In this document: positions 1-8,712 of the stretch, piece by piece
Layout of the letters: each line of letters begins with the position of its first letter
Numbering within the stretch: the stretch's first letter is position 1
Assembly (NCBI GenBank): GCA_049840395.1
Contig: JASGLD010000005.1
Span: 248,001 to 312,000 of the forward strand
Source: CAILZL01 sp049840395
Lineage (GTDB): Bacteria > Pseudomonadota > Gammaproteobacteria > Steroidobacterales > Steroidobacteraceae
Reading direction: 5' to 3'
Length of the DNA stretch: 64,000 bases
Notes under the pieces: generated by a model
What the model saw: the letters and a program-made list of their open reading frames with translations, nothing else
What the model was told of the DNA's origin: nothing
The model's database searches: none
Position numbers and translations under genes: made by a program

Positions 1-288
1 AACCGCCAGCATCTGCAAGCACGGGGCAAGGTGGTTTATCTACGCACGTCTATCGAACAGCAATTAGAACGCACCAAGCACACCCGCCACCGCCCTCTAT
101 TGCATACCACCAATCCAGAACAGCGATTGCGCGATCTGCTCAATATTCGCGCGCCGCTGTACGAATCCATTGCGTCGCTGACCGTGAACACGGATCATCG
201 TCGAGTATCGCTGGTGGCGCAGGAGATCCTGCGCGGTTTGGAATTGGATCCCCTACATCGTGTCGACGAGCCCATAGATGAACATTGA
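1..288 (+). CDS. aroK: Shikimate kinase, C-terminal part (5' end outside window)
   Basis: The frame is open from base 1 and ends in TGA at 286-288, leaving 95 residues of a protein that starts upstream. The retained part has the shikimate kinase C-terminal pattern: VVYLRTSIEQQLERT followed by RPLL and NPLYESIA-like RAPLYESIASLTV. In the family this segment holds the LID region and the arginine that binds ATP and shikimate. The enzyme phosphorylates shikimate at the 3-hydroxyl in the cytoplasmic shikimate pathway. Its end overlaps the first possible aroB start by 11 bases, consistent with an aroKB operon. Confidence 0.93.
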   Translation, partial: NRQHLQARGKVVYLRTSIEQQLERTKHTRHRPLLHTTNPEQRLRDLLNIRAPLYESIASLTVNTDHRRVSLVAQEILRGLELDPLHRVDEPIDEH

Positions 289-1390
289 TTCCCTCTCCAT
301 GACGCAACCATCCGTGGAGCAATTGGGCATAGCACTAGGCGAGCGCAGCTATCCGATTTTGATCGGCAGTGGTTTGTTGACCAATGCCGCATTGCTGAAG
401 CAGCACATTACTGCACGCAATCTGATGATTGTCACCAACGAAGTGGTGGCGCCGCTGTACTTGCAGCAACTGAAGTCATCTTTAATGGATAAGCGGCTGC
501 ACGAAATCGTGCTGGCCGATGGTGAACACACCAAGAATATGGATACCTTGAATCAGGTATTCGACGCATTGATCGCTGCGCGGATGAATCGTGACGCCGC
601 AGTTATCGCACTGGGTGGCGGTGTCATCGGTGATATGGCCGGGTTTGCCGCAGCCTGTTATCAGCGCGGTGTCGATTACTACCAGATTCCTACCACCTTG
701 CTATCGCAGGTGGATTCATCGGTGGGCGGCAAGACAGCCGTTAATCATCCCGGCGGTAAAAATCTCATCGGAGCATTTCATCAACCACGCTGTGTCATTG
801 CCGACACGGCAGTGTTGAATACCCTACCTGATCGTGAGTTGCGTGCCGGCCTTGCCGAAGTGATCAAGTACGGTTTGATCCGCGATCCCGTCTTCTTTGC
901 CTGGCTTGAAACCAACGCGTCGAAAATCCTGGCTCGCGATCCGCAAGCACTGGCCTATGCCATCAAGCGCAGCTGTGAGGTCAAGGCGGAAGTGGTAGGC
1001 ATTGATGAGCGCGAACAAGGTCTGCGCGCCATTCTCAATCTCGGCCACACCTTCGGTCACGCCATCGAGAATGCTCTGGGCTATGGCGAGTGGTTGCATG
1101 GTGAAGCGGTGGCGGCAGGTATGGTGTTGGCCGCAGAAATGTCCATGCAGCTGGGCTGGTTACCCGAAGCCGATTATCAACGCACGGTCAGATTGCTCGA
1201 AAATAGTGGTCTGCCCGTCAAAGCACCTGCTATTGGTGCAGATAAGGCGCGTGAACTCATGGGTATGGACAAGAAGGTATTGGCGGGACAATTACGTTTG
1301 GTGTTGCTACAAGGATTAGGCAATGCAGTGGTGACCGCGGACTATCCAGCCGCTGCTTTGCAGACGACCTTGCAACGCGGTTTTGGCTGA
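278..1390 (+). CDS. aroB: 3-dehydroquinate synthase
   Basis: AroB converts DAHP to 3-dehydroquinate, the second step of the shikimate pathway, using NAD and a divalent metal. The 370-residue length matches the family. Visible motifs are the NAD-binding GGGVIGDMAGF (about 113-123), DSSVGGKTAVNHPGGKNLIG (about 146-164), and the metal-ligand segments AEVIKYG, GHTFGHAIE and HGEAVAAGM. Translation may start at ATG 278, overlapping aroK, or at ATG 299 (Met8), just before the conserved part; the sequence does not settle it. It is followed by dgt after 3 bases, so aroK-aroB-dgt is probably one transcript. Confidence 0.97.
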   Translation: MNIDSLSMTQPSVEQLGIALGERSYPILIGSGLLTNAALLKQHITARNLMIVTNEVVAPLYLQQLKSSLMDKRLHEIVLADGEHTKNMDTLNQVFDALIAARMNRDAAVIALGGGVIGDMAGFAAACYQRGVDYYQIPTTLLSQVDSSVGGKTAVNHPGGKNLIGAFHQPRCVIADTAVLNTLPDRELRAGLAEVIKYGLIRDPVFFAWLETNASKILARDPQALAYAIKRSCEVKAEVVGIDEREQGLRAILNLGHTFGHAIENALGYGEWLHGEAVAAGMVLAAEMSMQLGWLPEADYQRTVRLLENSGLPVKAPAIGADKARELMGMDKKVLAGQLRLVLLQGLGNAVVTADYPAAALQTTLQRGFG

Positions 1391-1393
1391 ATC

Positions 1394-2557
1394 ATGAGTG
1401 CTGCACCGTCCACGCTAGCCGTTTACGCTGCTCATGACGCGCAGACACGCGGCCGTCGTTATCAAGAGCCATCGCCTAATAATCGCAGTGAATTCCAGCG
1501 CGATCGCGATCGTATTATTCATTCCACTGCGTTTCGTCGTCTGGTTTACAAGACACAGGTGTTCGTCAATCAGGAGGGCGATCTGTATCGCACACGACTG
1601 ACGCATTCACTGGAAGTGGCGCAGATCGCTCGTACCATTGCCTCGGCATTGCAGCTCAATGAAACCCTCACCGAGGCCATCTGCCTGGCGCATGACCTGG
1701 GACATACGCCTTTCGGTCATGCCGGCCAGGATGCACTTAACGAATGCATGCGCGATTACGGTGGCTTTGAACACAATCTGCAATCGCTGCGTATTGTTGA
1801 TGAACTGGAAGAGCGCTACGCCGCCTTCAATGGCTTGAACCTATGTTTTGAAACTCGTGAAGGCATTCTCAAGCATTGCTCGCTCAACAAAGCCCGGCAG
1901 CTGGGCGAGGTGGGCGAACGCTTCATTCGACGCGAGCAACCTTCGCTGGAAGCACAGATTGCCAATCTGGCGGATGAGATTGCCTACAACAATCACGATT
2001 TGGACGATGGTCTGCGTGCCGGTCTCATTACCGTGGATGATGCACAGCAAAGTAGTGCCTTCAAAGCACAGCTAGCCGTGGTGCGACAGCTCTATCCCAA
2101 CTTGGGCGGCCGACGTCTGGTGCATGAAGTGGTGCGGCGCTTGGTAAATCATGTGGTAACCGATGTGATCCAAACCAGCCGACAGGCCATTACGCAGGCT
2201 GCGCCCGCCGACATTAACGCAGTGCGCACCCAGTCCAAACCACTGATTCAACTCAGCGAGCCGGTGGCCGTGCAACATCTGGAACTTAAGCGCTTCTTGC
2301 GTGAACGTGTGTACCGCCACTACCGCGTACTACGGATGACCACCAAGGCGCAGCAAGTAGTGCAATCGCTGTTCAACGCGTTCATCGCAACGCCCGAGCT
2401 GATGCCTTCCGAGTATCAGTTGGCAGCGGCAAGTGGTCATGCCGAAGCGGGTGACGCTGGTCGGGCGCGTGTGGTGGCTGACTACATCGCGGGCATGACC
2501 GATCGCTACGCTGTGCTGGAGCACGAACGCATGTTCGATCCTGCCAAACGCAGCTAG
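1394..2557 (+). CDS. dgt: Deoxyguanosinetriphosphate triphosphohydrolase-like protein
   Basis: A 387-residue HD-domain protein of the Dgt family, which removes triphosphate from dNTPs, classically dGTP. The HD metal site is visible: RTRLTHSLEVAQIAR (His near residue 71), then AHDLGHTPFGHAG (His-Asp near 100-101), and the distal Asp in LADEIAYNNHDLDDGL. It begins 3 bases after aroB ends and is likely cotranscribed. The length is that of the shorter, Dgt-like type 2 group rather than the 500-residue E. coli enzyme, so the exact substrate is uncertain. Confidence 0.93.
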   Translation: MSAAPSTLAVYAAHDAQTRGRRYQEPSPNNRSEFQRDRDRIIHSTAFRRLVYKTQVFVNQEGDLYRTRLTHSLEVAQIARTIASALQLNETLTEAICLAHDLGHTPFGHAGQDALNECMRDYGGFEHNLQSLRIVDELEERYAAFNGLNLCFETREGILKHCSLNKARQLGEVGERFIRREQPSLEAQIANLADEIAYNNHDLDDGLRAGLITVDDAQQSSAFKAQLAVVRQLYPNLGGRRLVHEVVRRLVNHVVTDVIQTSRQAITQAAPADINAVRTQSKPLIQLSEPVAVQHLELKRFLRERVYRHYRVLRMTTKAQQVVQSLFNAFIATPELMPSEYQLAAASGHAEAGDAGRARVVADYIAGMTDRYAVLEHERMFDPAKRS

Positions 2558-2691
2558 CAATCTGTCGGATCTGGTGCCCCGTTGCTTGGGTCGCTCACTA
2601 GCTTCGTTCAAGCAAATTGTCGGCCAAATTGTTGGGCAATTTGTCGGCGTGGGTCCGCGCGGCACGCTTCTCCGCTATCATTCGCAACCAC

Positions 2692-3759
2692 ATGACCCAA
2701 CCCTTGCAAAACGATGTCTTTCTGCGCGCATTACTGCGTGAGCCGGTGCCTTATACGCCTGTGTGGATGATGCGTCAGGCAGGACGCTACCTGCCCGAGT
2801 ATCGCGCCACCCGTGCACGTGCCGGCAGTTTTCTGCAGCTCTGCCAGACTCCCGAGCTGGCCTGCGAAGTGACGTTGCAACCCTTGCAACGCTATCCGCT
2901 CGACGCCGCCATTTTATTTTCGGACATTCTCACTATTCCGCATGCCATGGGCTTGGGGCTGCAGTTTGAAACGGGTGAAGGCCCCGTTCTGCAACATCCG
3001 GTGCGTAGTGCGTCTGATGTGGCCAAGCTGGGCGTGCCCGATCCTCACCAGGAACTGCGCTACGTGATTGATGCGGTCGCATTGATTCGTCGCGAACTGC
3101 AGGGACGTGTGCCGCTGATTGGTTTTGCCGGCAGTCCATGGACAGTAGGAACCTACTGCGTGGAGGGCGGCAGCAGCCGTGAGTTCGCGCGCATCAAGGG
3201 CATGATGTACGACGATCCTGCGATTCTGCATGCATTGCTGGAAAAGTTGACTCAGGCAACCATTGCCTATCTGAGCGCACAGATCGCTGCGGGCGCGCAG
3301 GCCATCATGATCTTCGATACCTGGGGTAGCGTGCTCACGCCGGCGCATTACCGTGAATTCTCGCTGGCCTATATGGCAAAGATTATCAGCGCATTGCCGC
3401 GCATGGCCGATGGCCGCATCGTGCCGCGCATCGTATTCACCAAGGGCGCAGGACCATTACTGGCCGAGATGGCGCAACTTGATTGCGATGCGCTGGGTGT
3501 GGACTGGATGACCGATCTCACCGATGCGCGGCGTTTGGTGAATGATCAAAAGGCTCTACAAGGCAATCTCGATCCCTGTGCTTTGTATGCACAACCCGAA
3601 AGAATTCGTGAGCAAGTTGCACGGGTGCTGGCCAGCTATGGCCATGGTCATGGCCATGTATTCAATCTTGGCCATGGTATTCATCCGGCCATCCCGCCTG
3701 AACATGCCGGCGCCATGATTGAGGCAGTGCATGAGTTGAGTCCCGCCTATCATCGCTAA
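2692..3759 (+). CDS. hemE: Uroporphyrinogen decarboxylase
   Basis: HemE decarboxylates the four acetate side chains of uroporphyrinogen III to give coproporphyrinogen III in haem synthesis. The 355-residue length from ATG 2692 is typical. PVWMMRQAGRYLPEYR (23-38) is the family signature with the substrate-binding arginines, and ILFSDILTIPHAMG carries the catalytic Asp. The open frame extends 25 codons upstream, but homology starts at MTQPLQND, so 2692 was chosen; no strong Shine-Dalgarno is visible. A small HGHGH expansion precedes the conserved VFNLGHGIHP near the C-terminus. Confidence 0.96.
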   Translation: MTQPLQNDVFLRALLREPVPYTPVWMMRQAGRYLPEYRATRARAGSFLQLCQTPELACEVTLQPLQRYPLDAAILFSDILTIPHAMGLGLQFETGEGPVLQHPVRSASDVAKLGVPDPHQELRYVIDAVALIRRELQGRVPLIGFAGSPWTVGTYCVEGGSSREFARIKGMMYDDPAILHALLEKLTQATIAYLSAQIAAGAQAIMIFDTWGSVLTPAHYREFSLAYMAKIISALPRMADGRIVPRIVFTKGAGPLLAEMAQLDCDALGVDWMTDLTDARRLVNDQKALQGNLDPCALYAQPERIREQVARVLASYGHGHGHVFNLGHGIHPAIPPEHAGAMIEAVHELSPAYHR

Positions 3760-3935
3760 GCAAACTTAGCGCATACGTCCAACAAAACAATTTTGCTTAT
3801 GCCGTATCAAGCGTTCACGTCAGTGCACACCGATACCCTGAGCAGAGTTTATTTGTTATACGTTGACACGATGAGTAGAAGCTCAGGTAGCACTACTCGA
3901 TTCCCGAAGTACAACCAGCCACCACTTCGCGTGAA

Positions 3936-3950
3936 CCCCCCCCGGGGGGG
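3936..3950. repeat. C8G7 homopolymer palindrome
   Basis: Eight Cs are followed directly by seven Gs, about 100 bases upstream of ompA. This is a perfect GC palindrome and a phase-variation-prone homopolymer. It lies upstream of a possible -10 (TAGAAT, 3975-3980) for ompA. A regulatory role is unproven. The rest of 3760-4052 shows no gene. Confidence 0.6.
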
Positions 3951-4052
3951 ATGCCTTTGCATAACTTGACTCGCTAGAATGCCGGCCCGCGTTGTTAAAC
4001 ATTGAGTAGACAGCAGCGGTTCGATTTCCAAGAAAGTTTTGAGGAGAATTTC

Positions 4053-5219
4053 ATGAAACACCGTTCACTGCTCTTAGGCTTGGCGACAGTCGCTTCGCTG
4101 GCCGGCACATCTTCCGCGTTGGCGGGTGCAGAAGTGGGTAGTTGGTATGTTGCCCCGCAGGCAGTTTACGTCGATCCGGACAAGGTTTATGGCGCTGACG
4201 AAAATGTCGGTGGCAGCCTGGCCTTCGGTAAGGTCTTGAGCGAAGCCTGGGACATGGAGCTGGCCTATGTAGATACTCGCCACGATGTGAATGCCGGCGG
4301 TGACAAGCTGAAGCTCAATGGTCCTTCGTTGAATTTCAATCGCGTATTCATGCGTGACCAAGTGGTCAATCCCTTCATCGGTTTTGGTTTGAATGCCATC
4401 AGCTCACGCACCCCTGGCACCACCAAGACACAGCGTGACTTCGGTGCAGCCATCAAGGCCGGCGTACTGGCTGATATCACCAAGGACGGCGCATTGCAGC
4501 TGTCCGCTGAAATCGGCAAGCGTTCGGATGACTTTACTCAGCATCTGGAAGATGTATTCGGTGGCCTGGGTCTGCGTTTCAACTTCGGTGGCGCCAAGCC
4601 AACGCCGGTTGCAGCAGCACCTGCTCCAGCGCCCGCACCGGTAGCGGCTCCGGCCCCTGCGCCAGCACCCGCACCGGTGGCACCGCCGCCTCCGGCCGAT
4701 AGCGACCGCGATGGTGTAATCAATGCCAACGATCGTTGCCCCAACACCCCTGCCGGTGCCACGGTCGATGCCAATGGTTGCGAACTGGATGATGACCGCG
4801 ACGGTGTGGTGAATCGTCTGGACCGTTGCCCACGTACGCCGGCCGGCGACAAGGTGGATACCAACGGTTGCGGTATCAACCTGCGTCTGGAAGTGCAGTT
4901 CGACACCGACAAGGCCACCATCAAGCCAGAGTCGTACGCCGAGCTGGATGCCTTCGTACAATTCATGAAGGATGTGCCGTCGGTGAAGGGCGAGTTGCAA
5001 GGCCATACGGACAACGTCGGTAAGGACGCTTACAACCTGGGCCTGTCGCAGCGTCGTGCCGACTCGGTGAAGGCTTACCTGGTAGGCAAGGGCGTGGACG
5101 GCTCGCGTATCGGCGCCAAGGGCATCGGTGAAGCGCAGCCAGTGGCGGATAACAACACCGCCGACGGTCGTGCAACCAATCGCCGCGTGGTGTTCGTGCG
5201 CTCCGATATGGCTAACTGA
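4053..5219 (+). CDS. ompA: OmpA family outer-membrane protein
   Basis: A 388-residue outer-membrane protein that anchors the envelope to peptidoglycan. A signal peptide ends near residue 24 (SALA|GAE). An N-terminal beta-barrel follows, then an Ala-Pro linker, two calcium-binding TSP3-like repeats (DSDRDGVINANDRCP and DDDRDGVVNRLDRCP), and a C-terminal OmpA domain with LEVQFDTDKATIKPES, LQGHTDN and NLGLSQRRADSVKAYL. The start at ATG 4053 has a clear GAGGAG ribosome-binding site; the upstream in-frame extension lacks one. A single gene with its own terminator, and probably abundant. Confidence 0.95.
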   Translation: MKHRSLLLGLATVASLAGTSSALAGAEVGSWYVAPQAVYVDPDKVYGADENVGGSLAFGKVLSEAWDMELAYVDTRHDVNAGGDKLKLNGPSLNFNRVFMRDQVVNPFIGFGLNAISSRTPGTTKTQRDFGAAIKAGVLADITKDGALQLSAEIGKRSDDFTQHLEDVFGGLGLRFNFGGAKPTPVAAAPAPAPAPVAAPAPAPAPAPVAPPPPADSDRDGVINANDRCPNTPAGATVDANGCELDDDRDGVVNRLDRCPRTPAGDKVDTNGCGINLRLEVQFDTDKATIKPESYAELDAFVQFMKDVPSVKGELQGHTDNVGKDAYNLGLSQRRADSVKAYLVGKGVDGSRIGAKGIGEAQPVADNNTADGRATNRRVVFVRSDMAN

Positions 5220-5252
5220 TAGTACTAGCCAGCTGGAAGCGTAGCTTCTACC

Positions 5253-5288
5253 AAAGGGCGATCTGAGAAATCAGATCGCCCTTTTTGT
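5253..5288 (+). terminator. Rho-independent terminator of ompA
   Basis: A perfect 14-bp stem (5253-5266 with 5271-5284) closes a GAAA tetraloop and runs into a T-rich tract, 33 bases after the ompA stop codon. Confidence 0.95.
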
Positions 5289-5494
5289 TTATGTCTGTAC
5301 AAACGCAGCAGGGGTCTCTGTCAGGTATCCAAAATGATACCGGCCAATAACGATACTCAGTAACGGTCAAGAAATGAAAAGTGACTCTCGCTTGCTGAGG
5401 AACTTGGCTAAAACAGCGTTGAAACAGAGTATTAATTAGAACAAGTAATCGATCCGCAGTAAGCGGCCTGTCATTGATCTTCGGGGGATACATC

Positions 5495-6418
5495 ATGGGT
5501 ACACGCAGCACGTGGTTATATGCCGGTTTGGGCTCGGTATTGTTGATGGGCCTCGCCCAGGCTGAGGAGAGTTATCTCAGTTGCGATGTCGCGACCACCT
5601 TTCACCGGCCCGCGCCCAACAACACCGAGTGGACGCACCGGGAAAACGATTACACCAAGATCTTCAAGCTTGACAGCACTGCCAAGACGGTAGGTTTGTA
5701 TAACCGCCGCTCCGGCGAATTCGCGCCGATCTGCAGCAGCAAGAACAGCGCCTGCGCGGTGAGCTGGAATGGCAACAACATCAGCATCGATGGCAGTAAA
5801 GCGCCGGATAGTCCGGTGCCGCCTTATCTGGATTTCCGTCGCTCCTTCGAACTGAAGGGCAATCAAGTGAAGTATGTGATGTACGACTTCGGCAACAGCG
5901 GCAAGAACACCCTGAGCAGCAACATTCCTGCTGGTCAGGCCAATATGAGCTGGTGGTACGAAGGCAGCTGCAAAGCGACTCAAGCACCCGCACCGGTGGT
6001 GCGTAATGCCGGTGGTATGGGTGCGGGCGGTGCACCGGGACCACAATCGCGCAATCCCAACTATGTGGATGCCGGCATGGCGTTACCCGTAAGTCAGGAA
6101 GAAGCAGATAAGGCATTGGCCGGTTACTACGGCAACACCATGTGGGGTTACAGCGGCGGCAAGCACTGGTTCCACATGTGGTTCCTGGAAGGTTCATTGG
6201 CCTTCACCGGGGACGATGAAGACATGACCGGCATGGCTAAACCCAATCAGTGGTACGTGGGTAAGGATTCCAGCGGCTACCGTCTATGCGGCATGCCGAT
6301 TCCCGCTACGGGCGCCAGCGGCTGCTATCCATTGCCGGTGCGTAAGCTCGGTGAAAGCTGGGTGCAGCACGACATGGATGGCGATGCCTACTTCTCGCTG
6401 TTGCCCGGACGCCAATAA
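5495..6418 (+). CDS. Secreted protein of unknown function, two-part
   Basis: The product is 307 residues with a signal peptide ending near LAQA|EES. I do not recognise the family. A Cys-containing N-terminal part (about 25-175; SYLSCDV, FAPICSSKNSACAVSW) is joined by a Gly/Pro-rich linker (NAGGMGAGGAPGPQ) to a Trp/His/Gly-rich C-terminal part (GYYGNTMWGYSGGKHWFHMW, then YRLCGMPIPATGASGCYP). ATG 5495 was chosen over the TTG at 5474 because GGGGGATA sits just ahead of it. It heads the block of secreted proteins with DUF6152 and family X genes and is probably exported to the periplasm. Confidence 0.75.
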   Translation: MGTRSTWLYAGLGSVLLMGLAQAEESYLSCDVATTFHRPAPNNTEWTHRENDYTKIFKLDSTAKTVGLYNRRSGEFAPICSSKNSACAVSWNGNNISIDGSKAPDSPVPPYLDFRRSFELKGNQVKYVMYDFGNSGKNTLSSNIPAGQANMSWWYEGSCKATQAPAPVVRNAGGMGAGGAPGPQSRNPNYVDAGMALPVSQEEADKALAGYYGNTMWGYSGGKHWFHMWFLEGSLAFTGDDEDMTGMAKPNQWYVGKDSSGYRLCGMPIPATGASGCYPLPVRKLGESWVQHDMDGDAYFSLLPGRQ

Positions 6419-6453
6419 TCCAGAGTCGCCTAAGACCAGATGAATTGCCATGC

Positions 6454-6481
6454 GAATGAACGGTGCAAGCGCCGTTCATTC
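6454..6481 (+). promoter_or_regulatory. Hairpin in the leader of the first DUF6152 gene
   Basis: A perfect 10-bp inverted repeat (6454-6463 with 6472-6481; loop of 8) ends 5 bases before the GAGG ribosome-binding site of the gene at 6496. No T tract follows, so it is unlikely to be a simple terminator. It could modulate translation or mRNA processing. Confidence 0.5.
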
Positions 6482-6495
6482 CGACTGAGGTTGTT

Positions 6496-6867
6496 ATGAA
6501 GATCAAATCGCTATCTATGCTGTTGCTGGGTGCAATGTCTATTGCACCTTTATATGCACATCATTCCACATCGATGTTCGACAGTACTCGCCGGGTTACT
6601 TTCGAAGCGACCGTGAAACAACTGGAGTGGACCAGCCCGCATGCCTATCTGCAGATCCTGGTGACTAACGAGCAAGGTGCAGTTGAAGAATGGGGTCTGG
6701 AAATGGGCACACCTGCAGCGATGATGCGTGAAGGTTGGAAGCCCAAGTCGGTACTACCGGGCGACAAAATCACCGTGGTGCTCAATCCGCTCAAGAACGG
6801 CGATCACGGTGGCAACCTGGTGAGCGTCGTCAAATCAGATGGCACCGTAGTGGGTCGAGCCAAATAA
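6496..6867 (+). CDS. DUF6152 family secreted protein (copy A)
   Basis: A 123-residue exported protein of the DUF6152 type, function unknown. A signal peptide probably ends at LYA (residue 21), so the mature protein would begin His-His-Ser-Thr-Ser-Met-Phe-Asp. The family core follows: LEWTSPHAYLQILV, then EEWGLEMGTPAAMMREGW and PGDKITVVLNP. The SPH histidine is mature residue 28, the same as in both other copies in this block (11666 and 14058). The start at ATG 6496 has GAGG upstream; an earlier in-frame CTG-type extension is ignored. A mature N-terminal His plus a second fixed His resembles a copper histidine brace, which is inference only. Confidence 0.82.
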   Translation: MKIKSLSMLLLGAMSIAPLYAHHSTSMFDSTRRVTFEATVKQLEWTSPHAYLQILVTNEQGAVEEWGLEMGTPAAMMREGWKPKSVLPGDKITVVLNPLKNGDHGGNLVSVVKSDGTVVGRAK

Positions 6868-6939
6868 CTTTAAACCCAAATAATTTGGGCCCTGTCATTT
6901 CGCTCGTTATCACCGATTCTTTAATCACAGGTTTTCATC

Positions 6940-7821
6940 ATGCGCATGACCTTGATGCAACGCGTGCTGGCCATACTGCCCTGCACTGCGGCACTTTGTT
7001 TTTTCACCCTGCCTGCTCATGCCGAGCTCAATTCAAAACAACGAGTACAGGCTTACAGCAAGCTGCCCGACTGGACCGGTCTATGGGAAATGGGTATGGG
7101 CGCCGGTGGACCTCCGGCCGGAGGTGGTGCTCCCGGTGGCGCAGCTCCTGCGCCTGCTGCACCCGCTCCAGCACCTCAAGCTGCTCCAGCGGCAGGTGCC
7201 GCGCCTGCCGCACCGGTGGTATTCGGCCCGCGTGAAAACTGGCCATTCACCGTGGAAGCCAAAGCCAAGTACGACGCCTTCCAAAAGAAGCTGGGTGAGC
7301 TGACTGGCACCGAACAAATGCCTGATACCACCGTGACCGAATGCACCTGGGGCTTCCCACGTGTGCTGTCCGGTCCTTATCAGTTTGAAATCACAGTCAC
7401 GCCCGAAGTGGTGTTCTTCAACTATGACATCCGTGAGTTCCGCCACATCTGGACAGATGGTCGTCAACATCCAGCGAAATTCACGCCCACCAACAGCGGT
7501 CACTCCATCGGTCATTGGGACGGCGAGACATTGGTAGTGGATACCGTGGGCGTGCGTGCTGGTCTGTGGATCACCGGCCAGGGTATGACCCTCAGCGACA
7601 AAGCGCACTTCACCGAGCGTTGGAGCATGCCGGACAAGGATCGCCTGCAGGCAGAAGTCACCATCGAAGATCCCGTGCAATTCACCAAGCCTTATGTGCT
7701 GTCGCGCCAGTTCAAGCGCATCACCGATACCAATCGTATGATCCAGCAGAACTGCTTCGAGAACATTCATGAAGTGAAAGAAGGCGACAAGATCATCACC
7801 AAGTTCCAGACCGGACAGTGA
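6940..7821 (+). CDS. Family X periplasmic protein (copy 1), unknown function
   Basis: 293 residues with a signal peptide ending at PAHA|ELN. It belongs with three paralogues in this block (7833, 10929, 13135). Shared features are KLPDWTGLW near the mature N-terminus, a conserved mid-protein Cys (CTWGFPR), FRHIWTDGRQHP, HSIGHWDGETLVVDTVG, FTERWSMPDKDRL, a TKPYVLSR strand and a C-terminal Cys (NCFENIHE). This copy has a long Gly-Pro-Ala low-complexity insert (about residues 50-90). I know such proteins as abundant unnamed proteins in Acidobacteria and some Proteobacteria; no reaction is established. The downstream copy starts 11 bases later. Confidence 0.78.
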   Translation: MRMTLMQRVLAILPCTAALCFFTLPAHAELNSKQRVQAYSKLPDWTGLWEMGMGAGGPPAGGGAPGGAAPAPAAPAPAPQAAPAAGAAPAAPVVFGPRENWPFTVEAKAKYDAFQKKLGELTGTEQMPDTTVTECTWGFPRVLSGPYQFEITVTPEVVFFNYDIREFRHIWTDGRQHPAKFTPTNSGHSIGHWDGETLVVDTVGVRAGLWITGQGMTLSDKAHFTERWSMPDKDRLQAEVTIEDPVQFTKPYVLSRQFKRITDTNRMIQQNCFENIHEVKEGDKIITKFQTGQ

Positions 7822-7832
7822 GAGCAATCATC

Positions 7833-8546
7833 ATGAACAATAAAATCCGGTTTGCGATTCTTTCTGCGGTGGCTGCACTCGGTGCGGTCAGTGCCGCTTC
7901 GGTCAACGCCACGACCAACAGCGCTGAACGCGTGGCGGCTATCGCCAAGTTGCCCGATTGGAGCGGCATCTGGCGCGTCAATGGTTCCAACGCCTATCTA
8001 TCTGGCAACAAGAACAACCTGCCGCCCTACAACACAGCCTGGCAGGCCAAGTTGAAAGCGGCGCAGAAAGATAAGGGCGTGGATACCGCCGATCACTTCT
8101 GCGCCATCGCCGTGCCGCGTTTGCTGAGCTCATCGCAACCTTTCGAAGTCTTCGTGACGCCGGAAGAAACGCTGATGTACTACGGCTCGCGCGAAGTACG
8201 GCATATCTGGACCGATGGCCGCGATCATCCGCCCGAAGACGAACGCTGGCCAATGTACTGGGCAGAATCCAAGGGTCGTTGGCAGGGACAAACGCTGATT
8301 GTTGAAACCATCAACATTCACGGTAATCTGTGGATAGATCCCACCGGCGCGACCTTGAGTGACGACGCCACCTTGGTGGAGCGCATCAGCATGGTGGATA
8401 AGAATCATCTGCAGAGCGAAATCACCATTACCGATCCCACCGCGCTGACCAAGCCCTGGAGTTTCAAGCGAACCTATGAACGTCAGGTCGAGAAGGAATT
8501 GACCGAGCAGGGTTGTGTGTGGCGAGCCGGACAGGCGGGTCAATAG
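7833..8546 (+). CDS. Family X periplasmic protein (copy 2), unknown function
   Basis: 237 residues with a signal peptide (cleavage near VNA|TTN). Same family as the preceding gene, with KLPDWSGIWRVN, a Cys in HFCAIAVPRLL, VRHIWTDGRDHP, GRWQGQTLIVETINIHG, LVERISMVDKNHL and the C-terminal Cys in GCVWRAG. It lacks the low-complexity insert of copy 1. ATG 7833 is preferred over an overlapping GTG at 7818 because the signal peptide then begins normally. The 11-base gap to copy 1 means they are very probably cotranscribed, perhaps forming a pair. Confidence 0.78.
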   Translation: MNNKIRFAILSAVAALGAVSAASVNATTNSAERVAAIAKLPDWSGIWRVNGSNAYLSGNKNNLPPYNTAWQAKLKAAQKDKGVDTADHFCAIAVPRLLSSSQPFEVFVTPEETLMYYGSREVRHIWTDGRDHPPEDERWPMYWAESKGRWQGQTLIVETINIHGNLWIDPTGATLSDDATLVERISMVDKNHLQSEITITDPTALTKPWSFKRTYERQVEKELTEQGCVWRAGQAGQ

Positions 8547-8590
8547 AACCACATCCAGCGTTTGAGCACATTACCGTTGAGCCAGGCACC

Positions 8591-8617
8591 GTCATGCCCG
8601 CAAAGGCGGGCATCCAG
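8591..8617. repeat. REP-like palindrome, single unit
   Basis: GTCATGCCCGC, then AAGGCGGGCATCCAG, forms a short hairpin. It is one unit of the dispersed family also seen at 14527, 18248 and 25847. Confidence 0.75.
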
Positions 8618-8712
8618 TAAGAAATGATTCAACTGAATCCACATTTGTGGAATTGACCAAAGCAAATCAAAGCAACCATTGCTTTGCAGATGCATTGAGG
8701 CAGTAATTGAAT

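Noticed and set aside
2914..3348. Minus-strand open frame opposite hemE
   Set aside because: Antisense to strongly conserved hemE; no ribosome-binding site or recognisable domain.
4404..5006. Minus-strand open frames opposite ompA
   Set aside because: The translated sequence is a mirror of the Ala/Pro linker and repeats of ompA; no start or domain support.
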